A stretch of DNA of 64,000 bases, from contig CBDCGJ010000067.1 in the NCBI GenBank assembly GCA_965216645.1, forward strand, positions 28,479-92,478, in the 5' to 3' direction. Shown one piece after another: positions 9,108-17,845 of this stretch; positions within the stretch are counted from its first letter, which is position 1, and every line of letters starts with the position of its first letter. The position numbers and the translations under genes are program-made. Origin of the DNA: CBDCGJ01 sp965216645 (GTDB taxonomy: Bacteria > Pseudomonadota > Alphaproteobacteria > GCA-2731375). A model generated the notes under the pieces. The model was not told the origin of the DNA and did no database searches. It worked only from the letters and a program-made list of their open reading frames with translations.

Positions 9108-9965
9108 TTAGGCCGGCAGGACGTTCGCCGTCGCCTCTTCCAACTCGGCGAAGGTCGGCCGGTCATGCCCGGCCAGGATTTTACGGGAAAACTCGACGGA
9201 TACCGCCGGCGCATAGCCGGAGACATGGGCGATGATGCCGGCCTTGATGCATTCCAAATATTTCGATTCCGCTTCCGCGTAGTTTTCCAGATTGTTCGCC
9301 ATGGGCGAAACGAAGCCGTAAGACATCAGAATACCCAAGAAGGTTCCGACCAGGGCCGCGCCGATCAGGGCGCCCAGAACCTCCGGCGGTTCGGAGATCG
9401 AGGCCATGGTGACGATCACGCCCAATACCGCGGCGACGATGCCGAAGGCCGGCAGCCCCTCGCCCATGGTGCCGACGGCATGGGCGATGGCTTCCGCCTC
9501 ATGTTTGCGGGAGGCGATATCCTCGTCCATCATATCCGACAGTTCGTGCGGATTTTCCGTGCCCATGGTGATCAGCCGCAGCGTGTCGCAGAGAAACTCG
9601 ACCGCTTCGTGATTTTTCATGAAATTCGGATGGTTCTGAAAGATCGTGCTGGATTCCGGATTTTCGATATGCGCTTCCAACGCCAGCGCGCCCTTGCTTT
9701 TGGCCAGCTTAAAAAGGGTGAACAAGAGAGTAAGCAAGTCGACGTAATCGTCTTTTTTGTAAGGCGAACCTTTCAACAGCCGCCCCATATGCTTGCCCGT
9801 GCCGAGGATGACATCCTTTGGGTTGGCGATGACGAACGCGCCCACCGCCGCGCCGCCGATAATCAACAGCTCGAGCGGCTGGAACAGAACGCCCGGATCG
9901 CCGTGCGGCAAATAACCGCCCAGTACGCTGCCGACAACAATGGCCACACCGATCAGAAAAAACAT
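9108..9965 (-). CDS. motA: Flagellar motor stator protein MotA
   Basis: 285 residues. Forms the proton channel with MotB and pushes on FliG. Four predicted membrane helices, at about 2-20, 33-50, 170-192 and 200-222, with a large cytoplasmic loop between the second and third. Family signatures are the Pro in the third helix (EGLPAFGIVAAVLGVI) and GALIGAALVGTFLGIL in the fourth. The C-terminal cytoplasmic tail includes SRKILAGHDRPTF. First gene of the motA-motB pair. Confidence 0.95.
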   Translation of the reverse strand: MFFLIGVAIVVGSVLGGYLPHGDPGVLFQPLELLIIGGAAVGAFVIANPKDVILGTGKHMGRLLKGSPYKKDDYVDLLTLLFTLFKLAKSKGALALEAHIENPESSTIFQNHPNFMKNHEAVEFLCDTLRLITMGTENPHELSDMMDEDIASRKHEAEAIAHAVGTMGEGLPAFGIVAAVLGVIVTMASISEPPEVLGALIGAALVGTFLGILMSYGFVSPMANNLENYAEAESKYLECIKAGIIAHVSGYAPAVSVEFSRKILAGHDRPTFAELEEATANVLPA

Positions 9966-10132
9966 GTGATTTACCCTATTTCACTCGCTTTACCCGGCGC
10001 GCCGAAAAAATCGCCATGAAAAAACCCACAAAATAAGCGGTTCTTCGTCATTCATCTTGATTATCCCAGCATTCGCCTTATCAATAACCGCTGCATAAGA
10101 ACACAAATTGGTTAACGATGGGGTAACGGCCA

Positions 10133-10612
10133 ATGACTGTCGATGCGCGCGCCATGCGCGATGCGATGGGCTGCTTCGCGACCGGGATTACCGTGGTCTC
10201 GACCTTGAACGGTGACGGCCGAGCGGTCGGTATGACGGTGAACTCCTTCAATTCGGTCTCGCTCGAGCCGCCGCTGATCCTGTTCAGCCTGGACCGGGAA
10301 GCCTCGCTGCTGCCCTGCTTCACCGCCGCGGACAATTACGCCGTCAGCGTCTTGAGCGCCGCGCAGCAGTCCGTGTCCGCCGACTTCGCCAAATCCGGCC
10401 AGAACGGGTTCGATCTGGTGCCCCATAGTCCGGGCCGCAGCGGTATGCCGACCATCGACGGCTGCCTCGCCGTCTTCGAATGCGAGCCCTTCGCGCAGTA
10501 TGACGGCGGCGACCACGTTATTTTCGTCGGCAAAGTGATCGACATCGCCCAGGCCGACGATAGCTCGGCCCCCCTGCTCTATTTCCGCGGCGGCTATGCG
10601 GGGATTGGCTGA
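10133..10612 (+). CDS. Flavin reductase-like FMN-binding protein
   Basis: 159 residues, a single flavin-reductase-like split-barrel domain. Typical features: CFATGITVVST near the N-terminus, GMTVNSFNSVSLEPPLILFSL (isoalloxazine contact region), and the C-terminal GDHVIFVGKVI with LLYFRGGY. Members use NAD(P)H to reduce free FMN/FAD for a partner monooxygenase. No oxygenase lies next to it, so its partner is unknown. Convergent with the threonine ammonia-lyase gene, 9 bp between stops. Confidence 0.88.
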   Translation: MTVDARAMRDAMGCFATGITVVSTLNGDGRAVGMTVNSFNSVSLEPPLILFSLDREASLLPCFTAADNYAVSVLSAAQQSVSADFAKSGQNGFDLVPHSPGRSGMPTIDGCLAVFECEPFAQYDGGDHVIFVGKVIDIAQADDSSAPLLYFRGGYAGIG

Positions 10613-10621
10613 CCCGAATCT

Positions 10622-11833
10622 CTAGTGCGCGAAGCGCATGACGGCGTAATCGGCTTCGCGCAGTTCGTCGATGATCTTTTTGACATGCGTCGAATCTCGG
10701 CATTCCATGACGATTTCCAGCTCCGCGACCTTGGCCGGCACGTCGATCAGCATGCGTTGATGCTGCACTTCCAGGATATTGCCGCCATTGTCGCCGATGA
10801 TCCGGGCGACCTCGGCCAACGTGCTGGGCCGGTCGGAAATCTCGATCCGCAGGCGGGCGATCCGGCCGTCGCGGATCAACCCACGCATCAGAATGGAGGC
10901 GAGAATGCGCGTATCGATATTGCCGCCGGAGAGAATCAGTCCCACTTTTTGACCGGCAAACAGCTCCCGATTGATCGCCACCGCGGCCAAGGAGATGGCG
11001 CCCGCCCCTTCCGCCACGGTTTTCTCGATGCTGATATAGAGGTTGATGGCGTGCTCGATGTCGTTTTCCGGTACCAGCAGGACCTCTCGGCAATAACGCT
11101 CGATAATCGGCAAGGTCAGCGTCCCTGGCTTCTTCACCGCGATCCCGTCGGCAATGGTCTGGCCGCCGGACACAGGATCGAGACCGGACAGGGCGTTTTT
11201 CACGCCCGGAAACATGTCCGCTTCGACGCCGTAGATAGCGGTCTTCGGACTTTCCGACGCCATCACGGTGGCGATACCGGCAATCAAGCCGCCACCGCCG
11301 ATCGGCACCACCAAGGCGTCGAGTTCCGGACCGTCCTTGAGGATTTCGAGCGCGATCGTCCCCTGACCGGCAATGACATCCGGATCGTCGAACGGATGGA
11401 CGAAAGTCAAATTCCGGTCCCGCATTATTTTTCGGGCGTAAAGCGCTGAATCATCGACCGTTTGCCCGATCACCTCAACCGACGCACCAAAGCCTTTCGT
11501 CTGCTCGACCTTCACATTGGGGGTGCCTTCCGGCATGACGATGGTGGTCGGAATTTGCAGCCGTTGGGCATGATAGGCGACACCCTGGGCATGATTGCCG
11601 GCGCTCATGGCGATGACGCCGCGCTGGCGCTGCTCGACCGTGAGATTGAGCAGTTTGTTCAGGGAACCGCGATCCTTGAACGACGCGGTAAATTGCTGAT
11701 TCTCGAACTTCACGAAAATCTCACAACCCATTATCTCCGATAGAGTGCGAGAATGGTTGAATGGCGTTCGCACGATGGTGCCGGCCAGGTTCTCTGCGGC
11801 GGCGTCGACGGCGGCTTTGGTTATTTCGCTCAC
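10622..11833 (-). CDS. Threonine ammonia-lyase with C-terminal ACT domain
   Basis: 403 residues from a GTG at 11833, chosen because GGAGAGG lies just upstream; an ATG at 11884 would add 17 unrelated-looking residues. PLP fold type II: Schiff-base lysine in TASFKDRGSLNKL, SAGNHAQGVAYHA, and the phosphate loop VPIGGGGLIAG. The last 80 residues carry an ACT-like regulatory domain (RLRIEISDRPSTLAEVARII). It deaminates threonine to 2-oxobutyrate. The single ACT domain and length fit the TdcB-like alphaproteobacterial form. Whether it serves isoleucine synthesis (ilvA) or threonine catabolism cannot be decided here. Confidence 0.9.
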   Translation of the reverse strand: MSEITKAAVDAAAENLAGTIVRTPFNHSRTLSEIMGCEIFVKFENQQFTASFKDRGSLNKLLNLTVEQRQRGVIAMSAGNHAQGVAYHAQRLQIPTTIVMPEGTPNVKVEQTKGFGASVEVIGQTVDDSALYARKIMRDRNLTFVHPFDDPDVIAGQGTIALEILKDGPELDALVVPIGGGGLIAGIATVMASESPKTAIYGVEADMFPGVKNALSGLDPVSGGQTIADGIAVKKPGTLTLPIIERYCREVLLVPENDIEHAINLYISIEKTVAEGAGAISLAAVAINRELFAGQKVGLILSGGNIDTRILASILMRGLIRDGRIARLRIEISDRPSTLAEVARIIGDNGGNILEVQHQRMLIDVPAKVAELEIVMECRDSTHVKKIIDELREADYAVMRFAH

Positions 11834-11917
11834 CCGTCCTCTCCCGCTTGGCAGCGCGGCGACAAACGTCCATGATGGAAACATAATTTAGACATTTGGC
11901 AGCATCCAGCATCTCTT

Positions 11918-13720
11918 GTGATTGAAGCAACTTGGCAAATGTGGGCGGTTTTCGCCCTGATCGGCGTCGCGATCATACTCTACGCCAGCGAAAAAGCCCC
12001 GTTGGAATTGACCTCGTTCGGTTTCATCGGCGCGGCACTATTGCTGTTTCATTTTTTTCCGGTCACCCCCCCTGGCGGCGAGGGCAAGTTGGGTGCGCGG
12101 GCCTTGCTGGCGGGATTCGCGGAACCGTCGCTGGTCGCGATCCTGAGCCTGCTGATCGTCGGTCAGGGATTGATCCGCACCGGCGCCTTGGAGGAGCCGA
12201 TCGAGCGGCTGACCGCCGCCGGCGTGCGATGGCCGGCATTGATGATCGCATTCGTCTTCGTTCTGGTCGCCGCGCTCAGCGCCTTCGTGAACAACACGCC
12301 GATCGTCATCATCTTCATCCCCATCGTCGCGGCCATGGCGGAGCGTTACCGCCGCAATACCAGCCAGTTGATGATGCCGCTGAGTTTCGCCGCGATTCTG
12401 GGCGGCATGACGACCTTGATCGGCTCATCGACCAATCTGCTGGTCGCGGGCAGTTACGAAACGCTAATGGGTCGGCCGCTGGGTTTTTTCGACTTCACCA
12501 TCCCGGGATTGGTGCTTGCCTTGACGGGCCTTGTTTACGTTCGGTTTGTCGTCCCGAGGATCATTGGCGAGCGTGAAAATCCGGATGCGCAGGCCAGCGG
12601 CGGACAACAATATATCGCCCAATGGACCATTCCGCCCGACGGCCGCCTGGTCGGCCAGCGCGCCGTCGCCGGGTTGTTCCCGACCTTGCGCAACATCACG
12701 GTGCGCATGATCCGGCGCAGCGATCAGGAAGAACTCCCCCCGTTCGACGACTTCACGATCAAGCCCGGCGATACGATGGTCGTCGCCGCCACCAAAACCG
12801 CGCTGATGGACGTGATCGCCGAAAGTCCCGCTATGCAACGTCGGCGGGAAAGCGGGCAGCAAATGGACCCGGTGCTAGTCGAGGTGGTGGTGCCGCCGGC
12901 CTCCCGCATGATCGGCCGGAATTTGAAACAGATCGGCTTCGAATATCATACCCATTGCTTCGTGCTTGGATTGCAGCGACGGTCGCGCATGTTGCGGTCC
13001 GCCATGGACGAAATCCGCCTGGAAGCCGGCGATGTCTTGCTCGTCTATGGCGACCGTCTCGATATCTCCGACCTGCGGAACAGCCGGGATGTCGTCCTGC
13101 TGGAATGGTCGAGCCATGACGTGCCGATGTTCTGGCATGCCATGCGGGCCCGATTGATTTTCGCCGGCGTGGTGCTGTCCGCTTTGGTCGGCTTGCTGCC
13201 GATCGTCCTCGCCGCCATTCTCGGCGCCATTGCCATGATCGCGTCGGGCTGTATCAACGTGCGGCAAGCCGCGCGCGCCGTCGACCGGCGGATCGCCTTG
13301 TTGATCGCGGCGGCAATCGCCATGGGCACGGCCCTGCACGCAACCGGCGGCGACGCCTATCTGGCGCACGGGCTGATCTCGGTTTTCGCCAAATTCGGAC
13401 CCGCGGTCACCTTATCGGCGCTGTTTCTGGCCATCGCGGCCATGACCAATGTGGTCTCCAACAATGCCACCGCTGTCCTGTTCACGCCGATCGCCATCAG
13501 CACCGCGAACCAGCTCGGCGTCGATCCCATGCCCTTCGTCTTCGGCGTGATCTTCGCCGCCAACTGCTCTTTCGCTTCACCGGTCGGCTATCAAACCAAT
13601 CTATTGGTGATGGGGCCGGGCCATTACCGGTTCGCGGATTTCTTGAAAGCCGGCATTCCTTTGGTCATACTGCTTTGGTTGGTGTATTCGCTGTTCGCAC
13701 CCTGGTATTTCGGCTTCTGA
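11918..13720 (+). CDS. SLC13-family permease with two TrkA-C domains
   Basis: 600 residues. N-terminal membrane half (about 10-220) contains SAFVNNTPIVIIFIPIV and GGMTTLIGSSTNLLVAG, the paired hairpin/helix-break motifs of the DASS/ArsB fold. Two cytoplasmic TrkA-C-like domains (about 220-390) follow, then a second membrane half with TNVVSNNATAVLFTPIAIS and FASPVGYQTNLLVMGPG. Such proteins transport dicarboxylates, sulfate or other anions. Start is either the GTG at 11918 or the ATG at 11939. Divergent from the lyase gene, with 84 bp between starts. Followed after 7 bp by bpt. Confidence 0.9.
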   Translation: MIEATWQMWAVFALIGVAIILYASEKAPLELTSFGFIGAALLLFHFFPVTPPGGEGKLGARALLAGFAEPSLVAILSLLIVGQGLIRTGALEEPIERLTAAGVRWPALMIAFVFVLVAALSAFVNNTPIVIIFIPIVAAMAERYRRNTSQLMMPLSFAAILGGMTTLIGSSTNLLVAGSYETLMGRPLGFFDFTIPGLVLALTGLVYVRFVVPRIIGERENPDAQASGGQQYIAQWTIPPDGRLVGQRAVAGLFPTLRNITVRMIRRSDQEELPPFDDFTIKPGDTMVVAATKTALMDVIAESPAMQRRRESGQQMDPVLVEVVVPPASRMIGRNLKQIGFEYHTHCFVLGLQRRSRMLRSAMDEIRLEAGDVLLVYGDRLDISDLRNSRDVVLLEWSSHDVPMFWHAMRARLIFAGVVLSALVGLLPIVLAAILGAIAMIASGCINVRQAARAVDRRIALLIAAAIAMGTALHATGGDAYLAHGLISVFAKFGPAVTLSALFLAIAAMTNVVSNNATAVLFTPIAISTANQLGVDPMPFVFGVIFAANCSFASPVGYQTNLLVMGPGHYRFADFLKAGIPLVILLWLVYSLFAPWYFGF

Positions 13721-13727
13721 AAGGACG

Positions 13728-14498
13728 ATGGACCCGAGACCCGATACGACCGCCATGAAGCTTTTCAGTCCTAAAACCCTGGCCTATTTCTACATGTCCC
13801 GGGCCGCCCCCTGCCCCTATATTCCCGGGCAGACGGAACAGATGATCTTTACCGATCTGTCGAGCGCGGAGCTGCCGGCGGATCTGCATGACCGGCTTTC
13901 CCGCTCCGGCTTCCGGCGCAGTCAGGGCATCGTCTACAAACCCAATTGCCCCGCCTGTTCGGCCTGCGTGCCGGTGCGCATCGACGTCGCCCGCTTCGAT
14001 CCGTCAAAGTCTCTACGCCGGGTTAGGCGGCGCAACCGGGACGTGAGCGCGAAACAGCTGCCGGCGGTAGCCTTGATCGAGCATTTCGATCTATTCGCCG
14101 ATTATGTGCAGTCGCGCCACGGCGACGGCGGCATGGCCAATATGGGTTTCGACGACTATATGTCGATGGTTCAGGACACGCCGATCCAGACCCGCTTGAT
14201 GGAGTATCGTGACGACGCCAACAAGCTTTATGGCGTCTGCGTCACCGATCTGTTGGAAGATGGCCTGTCCCTGGTCTACAGCTTCTTCGATCAGCACCGG
14301 GCCGGCGACAGTCCCGGCACCTACATCATCCTGCAGCATATCGAAGAAGCGAGGCGGCGCGGCCTGCCGCATGTCTATCTCGGCTATTGGATCAAGGAAA
14401 GCCGCAAGATGGCATACAAATCCCGCTTCAAAGGCGCCCAAATGTTCGGGCCCGACGGTTGGCGCGACGTCCGGCTGGATGAGAGCGCGGAAGACTGA
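13728..14498 (+). CDS. bpt: Aspartate/glutamate leucyltransferase (bacterial ATE1-like N-end rule transferase)
   Basis: 256 residues. Transfers an amino acid from tRNA to N-terminal acidic residues so that ClpS/ClpAP can degrade the protein. Signs: CPYIPGQTEQMIF, the cysteine cluster YKPNCPACSACVPVRID (residues 67-83), and the GNAT-like C-terminal half with AGDSPGTYIILQHIEEA and HVYLGYWIKES. An alternative ATG lies nine codons in at 13755. Follows the SLC13 gene by 7 bp and is followed by a separate promoter for the riboflavin gene. Confidence 0.9.
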   Translation: MDPRPDTTAMKLFSPKTLAYFYMSRAAPCPYIPGQTEQMIFTDLSSAELPADLHDRLSRSGFRRSQGIVYKPNCPACSACVPVRIDVARFDPSKSLRRVRRRNRDVSAKQLPAVALIEHFDLFADYVQSRHGDGGMANMGFDDYMSMVQDTPIQTRLMEYRDDANKLYGVCVTDLLEDGLSLVYSFFDQHRAGDSPGTYIILQHIEEARRRGLPHVYLGYWIKESRKMAYKSRFKGAQMFGPDGWRDVRLDESAED

Positions 14499-14512
14499 GG
14501 ATCGGCGGCGCC

Positions 14513-14541
14513 TTGACGCCACGTCATCCCACGAATAGCTT
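14513..14541 (+). promoter_or_regulatory. Probable sigma-70-type promoter for the FMN riboswitch/ribH2 transcript
   Basis: TTGACG at 14513-14518 is followed by exactly 17 bp and then TAGCTT at 14536-14541. A start about 7-10 nt further on would fall at the 5' edge of the FMN aptamer (14551). The position makes this a convincing promoter, although the -10 box is a weak match. Confidence 0.55.
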
Positions 14542-14550
14542 GTGATTGTG

Positions 14551-14709
<159 letters not shown>

Positions 14710-14718
14710 TGACCGTCG

Positions 14719-14743
14719 GGCGCGTCCGCGCGCCTGCTTGTTT
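14719..14743 (+). terminator. Intrinsic terminator in the riboswitch expression platform
   Basis: GGCGCG (14719-14724), loop TCCG, CGCGCC (14729-14734), then a T-rich run TGCTTGTTT. The perfect 6-bp GC stem plus U-tract lies between aptamer and start codon, so the switch most likely acts by premature transcription termination when FMN is bound. Confidence 0.7.
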
Positions 14744-14795
14744 AGTTGCACGCCCTGATTCACGTCATTTGTCTACCTAAGTAACGGAGATTGAC

Positions 14796-15284
14796 ATGAA
14801 TCAGACAAATCACAGCAAACCTTACCTTCGCGTCGCCTTTATCGAAGCCAAGTGGCACCACGACATCGTCGGCCAATGCCGCAAAGGCTTTCTGGCCGAA
14901 TTCGCCCGGCAGGGCTACGACACCGGCGGCGTGGAAACCTTCGCCGTGCCGGGGTCGCTGGAAATACCTCTCATGGCCAAGAAGCTGGCCGAACTCGGCG
15001 ACTACGACGCCGTCGTCGCGGCCGGTTTGATCGTCGACGGCGGCATTTACCGCCATGACTTCGTTGCCCGCACTGTGCTCGACGGCTTAATGCGGGTGGG
15101 CTTGGACAGCGGCCTGCCGGTGCTTTCCGCCGTGCTGACCCCCCACAATTTTCAAGAGACCGCACCGCAGGAGGCGTTTTTCCGCGACCACTTTGTCCTC
15201 AAGGGCAAGGAGGCGGCGGACGCCTGTATCGAGATCGTCAAAGCCCATCGCGGCCTGACGCGGCTTGAGACCGCCGCGGCATAA
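14796..15284 (+). CDS. ribH2: 6,7-dimethyl-8-ribityllumazine synthase, type II
   Basis: 162 residues. Condenses the 5-amino-ribitylamino-pyrimidinedione with dihydroxybutanone phosphate in the penultimate riboflavin step. Matches the decameric RibH2 type of Brucella and rhizobia: VAFIEAKWHHDIV, FAVPGSLEIPL, GLIVDGGIYRHDFVA with the active-site His, and TPHNFQETAPQEAFFRDHFVLKG. Controlled by the riboswitch immediately upstream, and isolated from other rib genes. A start RBS (CGGAGA) lies 6 nt before the ATG. Type-II enzymes are often a second copy beside RibH1, so a paralogue elsewhere is likely. Confidence 0.95.
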   Translation: MNQTNHSKPYLRVAFIEAKWHHDIVGQCRKGFLAEFARQGYDTGGVETFAVPGSLEIPLMAKKLAELGDYDAVVAAGLIVDGGIYRHDFVARTVLDGLMRVGLDSGLPVLSAVLTPHNFQETAPQEAFFRDHFVLKGKEAADACIEIVKAHRGLTRLETAAA

Positions 15285-15319
15285 ACGCCGACAAACCGCA
15301 GGCCGGCGGCGTGGCGTCA

Positions 15320-16132
15320 TCAATCACGTAACGGCACGCCGCCGGTTTCCGCGATCCGCAGATCCACCTCCGGCGCCCAGGTCGCTGGGTCGCAGATCAA
15401 TTCCTTGAGGCCGTCGGCACAAAGCGTCAGCAGCTTCTCCCCTTTTTCGGCGCTGGCCCGGCTGGGATCGCCGGCGACGCCGTTGGCGGAGAAGGCGCGA
15501 AACCCCTTCCATCGATAGCTTCTGCGTTCCGACGTGGGATCCCGTTGCATCGGATTGGCGCAGGCGGCAAGGTCGCTGTCGTCGACCAGATCCGGCGCCA
15601 GGGCCAGGACCATGCTGGTTTCCGCCTCGCCCGCATGCATGATGAATTTCTGATCCTGCAGCACCGCGCTGAAGGCCGCGAAATCCGCGGCCGTCGGGTA
15701 TGTCGTGGTGACCACGGGCACGTCGAATTCGTGGGTCAGTTCCTGCACCGCCATCTTGCAGGCGTCGATATTCCCGCCATGGCCATTGTTGATCAGAATG
15801 CGGCGGAAACCCTGACGGGTCAGCGAATCCGTGATGCCGCGCAGGATCAGGTAGAAAGTCTGATAATCCACGGTCAATGTGCCGCCGTAGGGCACGTGAT
15901 GCTCCGACAAGCCGGTCCAGACGGTCGGCGTCACCACCGTGGGCGTCCCCGCATCGCGTGCCAGTTGCGCCGCCCGGATCGAGGTCTCCGACGCCAATAG
16001 CGTATCCGTCATGGTCGGCAGATGCGGCCCATGCTGCTCGATCGACGCCACCGGCACGATCACCACCGCATCTTCATTGGCCAAGGCCCGCAATTCATGG
16101 GCCTTGCATTTCATCCACTCCAGGTTCGGCAT
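15320..16132 (-). CDS. Creatininase-family amidohydrolase
   Basis: 270 residues from the ATG at 16132, preceded by GGGAGAA. An upstream in-frame start at 16165 lacks a ribosome site. Metal-binding motifs of the family are visible: VASIEQHGPHLP, TDTLLA, ILINNGHGGN and HAGEAETSM. The family includes creatininase and MftE-like or FAPy-deaminating hydrolases; the substrate here is unknown. Convergent with ribH2. An 11-bp inverted repeat (15303-15313 with 15335-15345) overlaps its 3' end. Confidence 0.85.
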   Translation of the reverse strand: MPNLEWMKCKAHELRALANEDAVVIVPVASIEQHGPHLPTMTDTLLASETSIRAAQLARDAGTPTVVTPTVWTGLSEHHVPYGGTLTVDYQTFYLILRGITDSLTRQGFRRILINNGHGGNIDACKMAVQELTHEFDVPVVTTTYPTAADFAAFSAVLQDQKFIMHAGEAETSMVLALAPDLVDDSDLAACANPMQRDPTSERRSYRWKGFRAFSANGVAGDPSRASAEKGEKLLTLCADGLKELICDPATWAPEVDLRIAETGGVPLRD

Positions 16133-16253
16133 AACATTTTCTCCCAATCTCAATAAAACCCGCAATTTAGACTGTCTAAATATTGTCTAATCGGAATAAC
16201 TTCCTACATCCAATTCAGAACATTTAGGGAACATTCGTGGAAAAACCGATAAA

Positions 16254-16874
16254 ATGGCCATATTCGACATATCCGAAAAACTAACTTTCATCTCCCGCAC
16301 CGTGTGGCACGGGAATAGCAATCTCCCTCGCCTGGGCGCGCTGGTGGATCGGCGCCGCCGCAGTCATGTCATCCTACACCACACGGTGACGCCCGATAGC
16401 GACAAAACGCCGAATATTTGGGAAGACCGGCGCGACATCGTCCGGCGGATGCGGCAATTGCAGACGATCAGGCCGGATTTGGGGTTGGACGTGCCGTATA
16501 ATTTTGTCGCCTTCATCACCGCCCCCACCCGGCTGACGATCTGCGAAGGACGCGGCGAGGACCGGGCCGGCGCCCATACCAAGGGCCACAACAGCCGCGG
16601 CGTCGCTGTCGCCTTCGCCGGCGATTTCGAGCGTCTGTCGACCGGCGACATCGACATGGCGGCGCAGATGGACAATCTCGGCCGCTTCCTGCGCTGGCTC
16701 CGCCGCGACCCGAGCCATCCGAGCTATGGCCGCTATCCGCCGATGCACCGGCTCGGCACCTTGCGGCCGGCCGAACGGCAAGTGTTTCTACACCGGGACT
16801 TCAAATCGACCGCCTGTCCGGGTAAGACTCTCTCCCGATATGCGGATAAAATCGATTTTCTCAATTCTGCTTAG
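16254..16874 (+). CDS. N-acetylmuramoyl-L-alanine amidase/PGRP-like protein
   Basis: 206 residues, no signal peptide visible. Amidase_2/PGRP fold: HVILHHTVTPDS near residue 40 (first zinc His), DVPYNFVAF, GAHTKGHNSRGVAVAFAGDF, and HRDFKSTACPGKTL near the C-terminus (second zinc ligand region). Expected to cleave the amide between MurNAc and the stem peptide, or to bind peptidoglycan. The 3' end overlaps the lipoprotein gene by 35 bp in another frame, so the two are probably co-expressed. A cytoplasmic or phage-derived endolysin origin is possible. Confidence 0.82.
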   Translation: MAIFDISEKLTFISRTVWHGNSNLPRLGALVDRRRRSHVILHHTVTPDSDKTPNIWEDRRDIVRRMRQLQTIRPDLGLDVPYNFVAFITAPTRLTICEGRGEDRAGAHTKGHNSRGVAVAFAGDFERLSTGDIDMAAQMDNLGRFLRWLRRDPSHPSYGRYPPMHRLGTLRPAERQVFLHRDFKSTACPGKTLSRYADKIDFLNSA

Positions 16875-17295
16875 TTTCCTTCTCGCCGCGGCGCTGCTGA
16901 CGGCGTGCATCGATCAGCGGCGCGGCAAGGTGCGGCATCACAAGGCCACGAAACTGGATTCCGTGGCCGAGATGAAGGGCTATCATATTCTGGCCGTCAA
17001 ACTCGATAGCCTGTCCGCCGAGACCAAGCCGGCTCTCGCCGGCGCCTTCCTGGCCTGGCGCGACGTGGCCGACGAGGGCGATGTGAAGATCGTCCGCGAC
17101 ACGCCGAAGCTCGGCCCCTTCTCCGTGCTCGATATGGAAGCGCGCGGCTACCGGGACGACTCGATCAGCGGCGAGAATTTCCGCCTGATCGTCTACCGCA
17201 AGGATGATCTGTTCTACCTGCGCAGCGCCGGCGTGCAGTATATCTGCGCCCGCGGCATCAACAAGGGCAAGCCGCAGACCGGGCTCTGCCCTTAG
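16840..17295 (+). CDS. Small lipoprotein of unknown function
   Basis: 151 residues from the ATG at 16840, where a clear lipoprotein signal begins (MRIKSIFSILLSFLLA) with lipobox LLTAC. The open frame extends further upstream, but only through the amidase gene. The mature part is mixed alpha/beta with no family I recognise. The overlap with the amidase gene suggests a cell-wall-related role, by context only. Its last 4 bp overlap the convergent NUDIX gene. Confidence 0.75.
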   Translation: MRIKSIFSILLSFLLAAALLTACIDQRRGKVRHHKATKLDSVAEMKGYHILAVKLDSLSAETKPALAGAFLAWRDVADEGDVKIVRDTPKLGPFSVLDMEARGYRDDSISGENFRLIVYRKDDLFYLRSAGVQYICARGINKGKPQTGLCP

Positions 17296-17705
17296 TCACC
17301 CCGCGCGAGGGCCAAGCGGATACTGCGCCGATATCCCGCTGGCAAAGGCAGATCCTCGATCTCCACCAGCCGGCACAACCGCAACGCCCGATGTTCGTCG
17401 CTGATCCGCCAATCCGCCGGCGCCGTTAGCGTACAAAGATAACTGACGATGAAGACCGAGCGGCCGGGCAGCACCTCATACAGCCAAGCGTCCAGGATCG
17501 CCTCCACCTGAACGCGGGCGCCCAACTCCTCCATAATCTCGCGCGCCAGACAATCCGCCGGCGTCTCGCCCGGTTCGAGTCGGCCGCCGGGCAATTCCCA
17601 TTCCGCCCGCTCATTCAGCAGCAGCGGGAAACGGCCGCCATCAAGGATGACGCCTTTGACGGAGACGGGCAGGATCATGGCGACCCCATGGCCGCGGCTA
17701 GACAT
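17292..17705 (-). CDS. NUDIX hydrolase
   Basis: About 137 residues from the ATG at 17705 (an ATG at 17678 is equally plausible). The Nudix box is complete: GGRLEPGETPADCLAREIMEELG fits GX5EX7REUXEEXGU. It hydrolyses a nucleoside diphosphate linked to some moiety; substrate unknown. It faces the serine hydrolase on the opposite strand, with about 140 bp between the two starts. Confidence 0.88.
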   Translation of the reverse strand: MSSRGHGVAMILPVSVKGVILDGGRFPLLLNERAEWELPGGRLEPGETPADCLAREIMEELGARVQVEAILDAWLYEVLPGRSVFIVSYLCTLTAPADWRISDEHRALRLCRLVEIEDLPLPAGYRRSIRLALARGD

Positions 17706-17845
17706 TGCAACATACCCCAACCCTGCCGGCACGGCCCGGCGCCTGTCAAGGGGTGGGGGTCGATGCTGGACAGGTTGGATCGGGTCTGCCAGTTTGGCTT
17801 TCCCATCCGCGCCCTCTCGGCGCGGGTTCCATAAGGATAGAGCCC

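Noticed and set aside
7419..10019. An 866-codon plus-strand open frame
   Set aside because: It is antisense to the RDD, motB and motA genes, whose proteins have clear family motifs; long antisense frames are expected in GC-rich DNA.
15303..15345. Bidirectional terminator between ribH2 and the creatininase gene
   Set aside because: The 11-bp inverted repeat has a 21-nt loop, no U-tract, and overlaps coding sequence; noted only as an inverted repeat.
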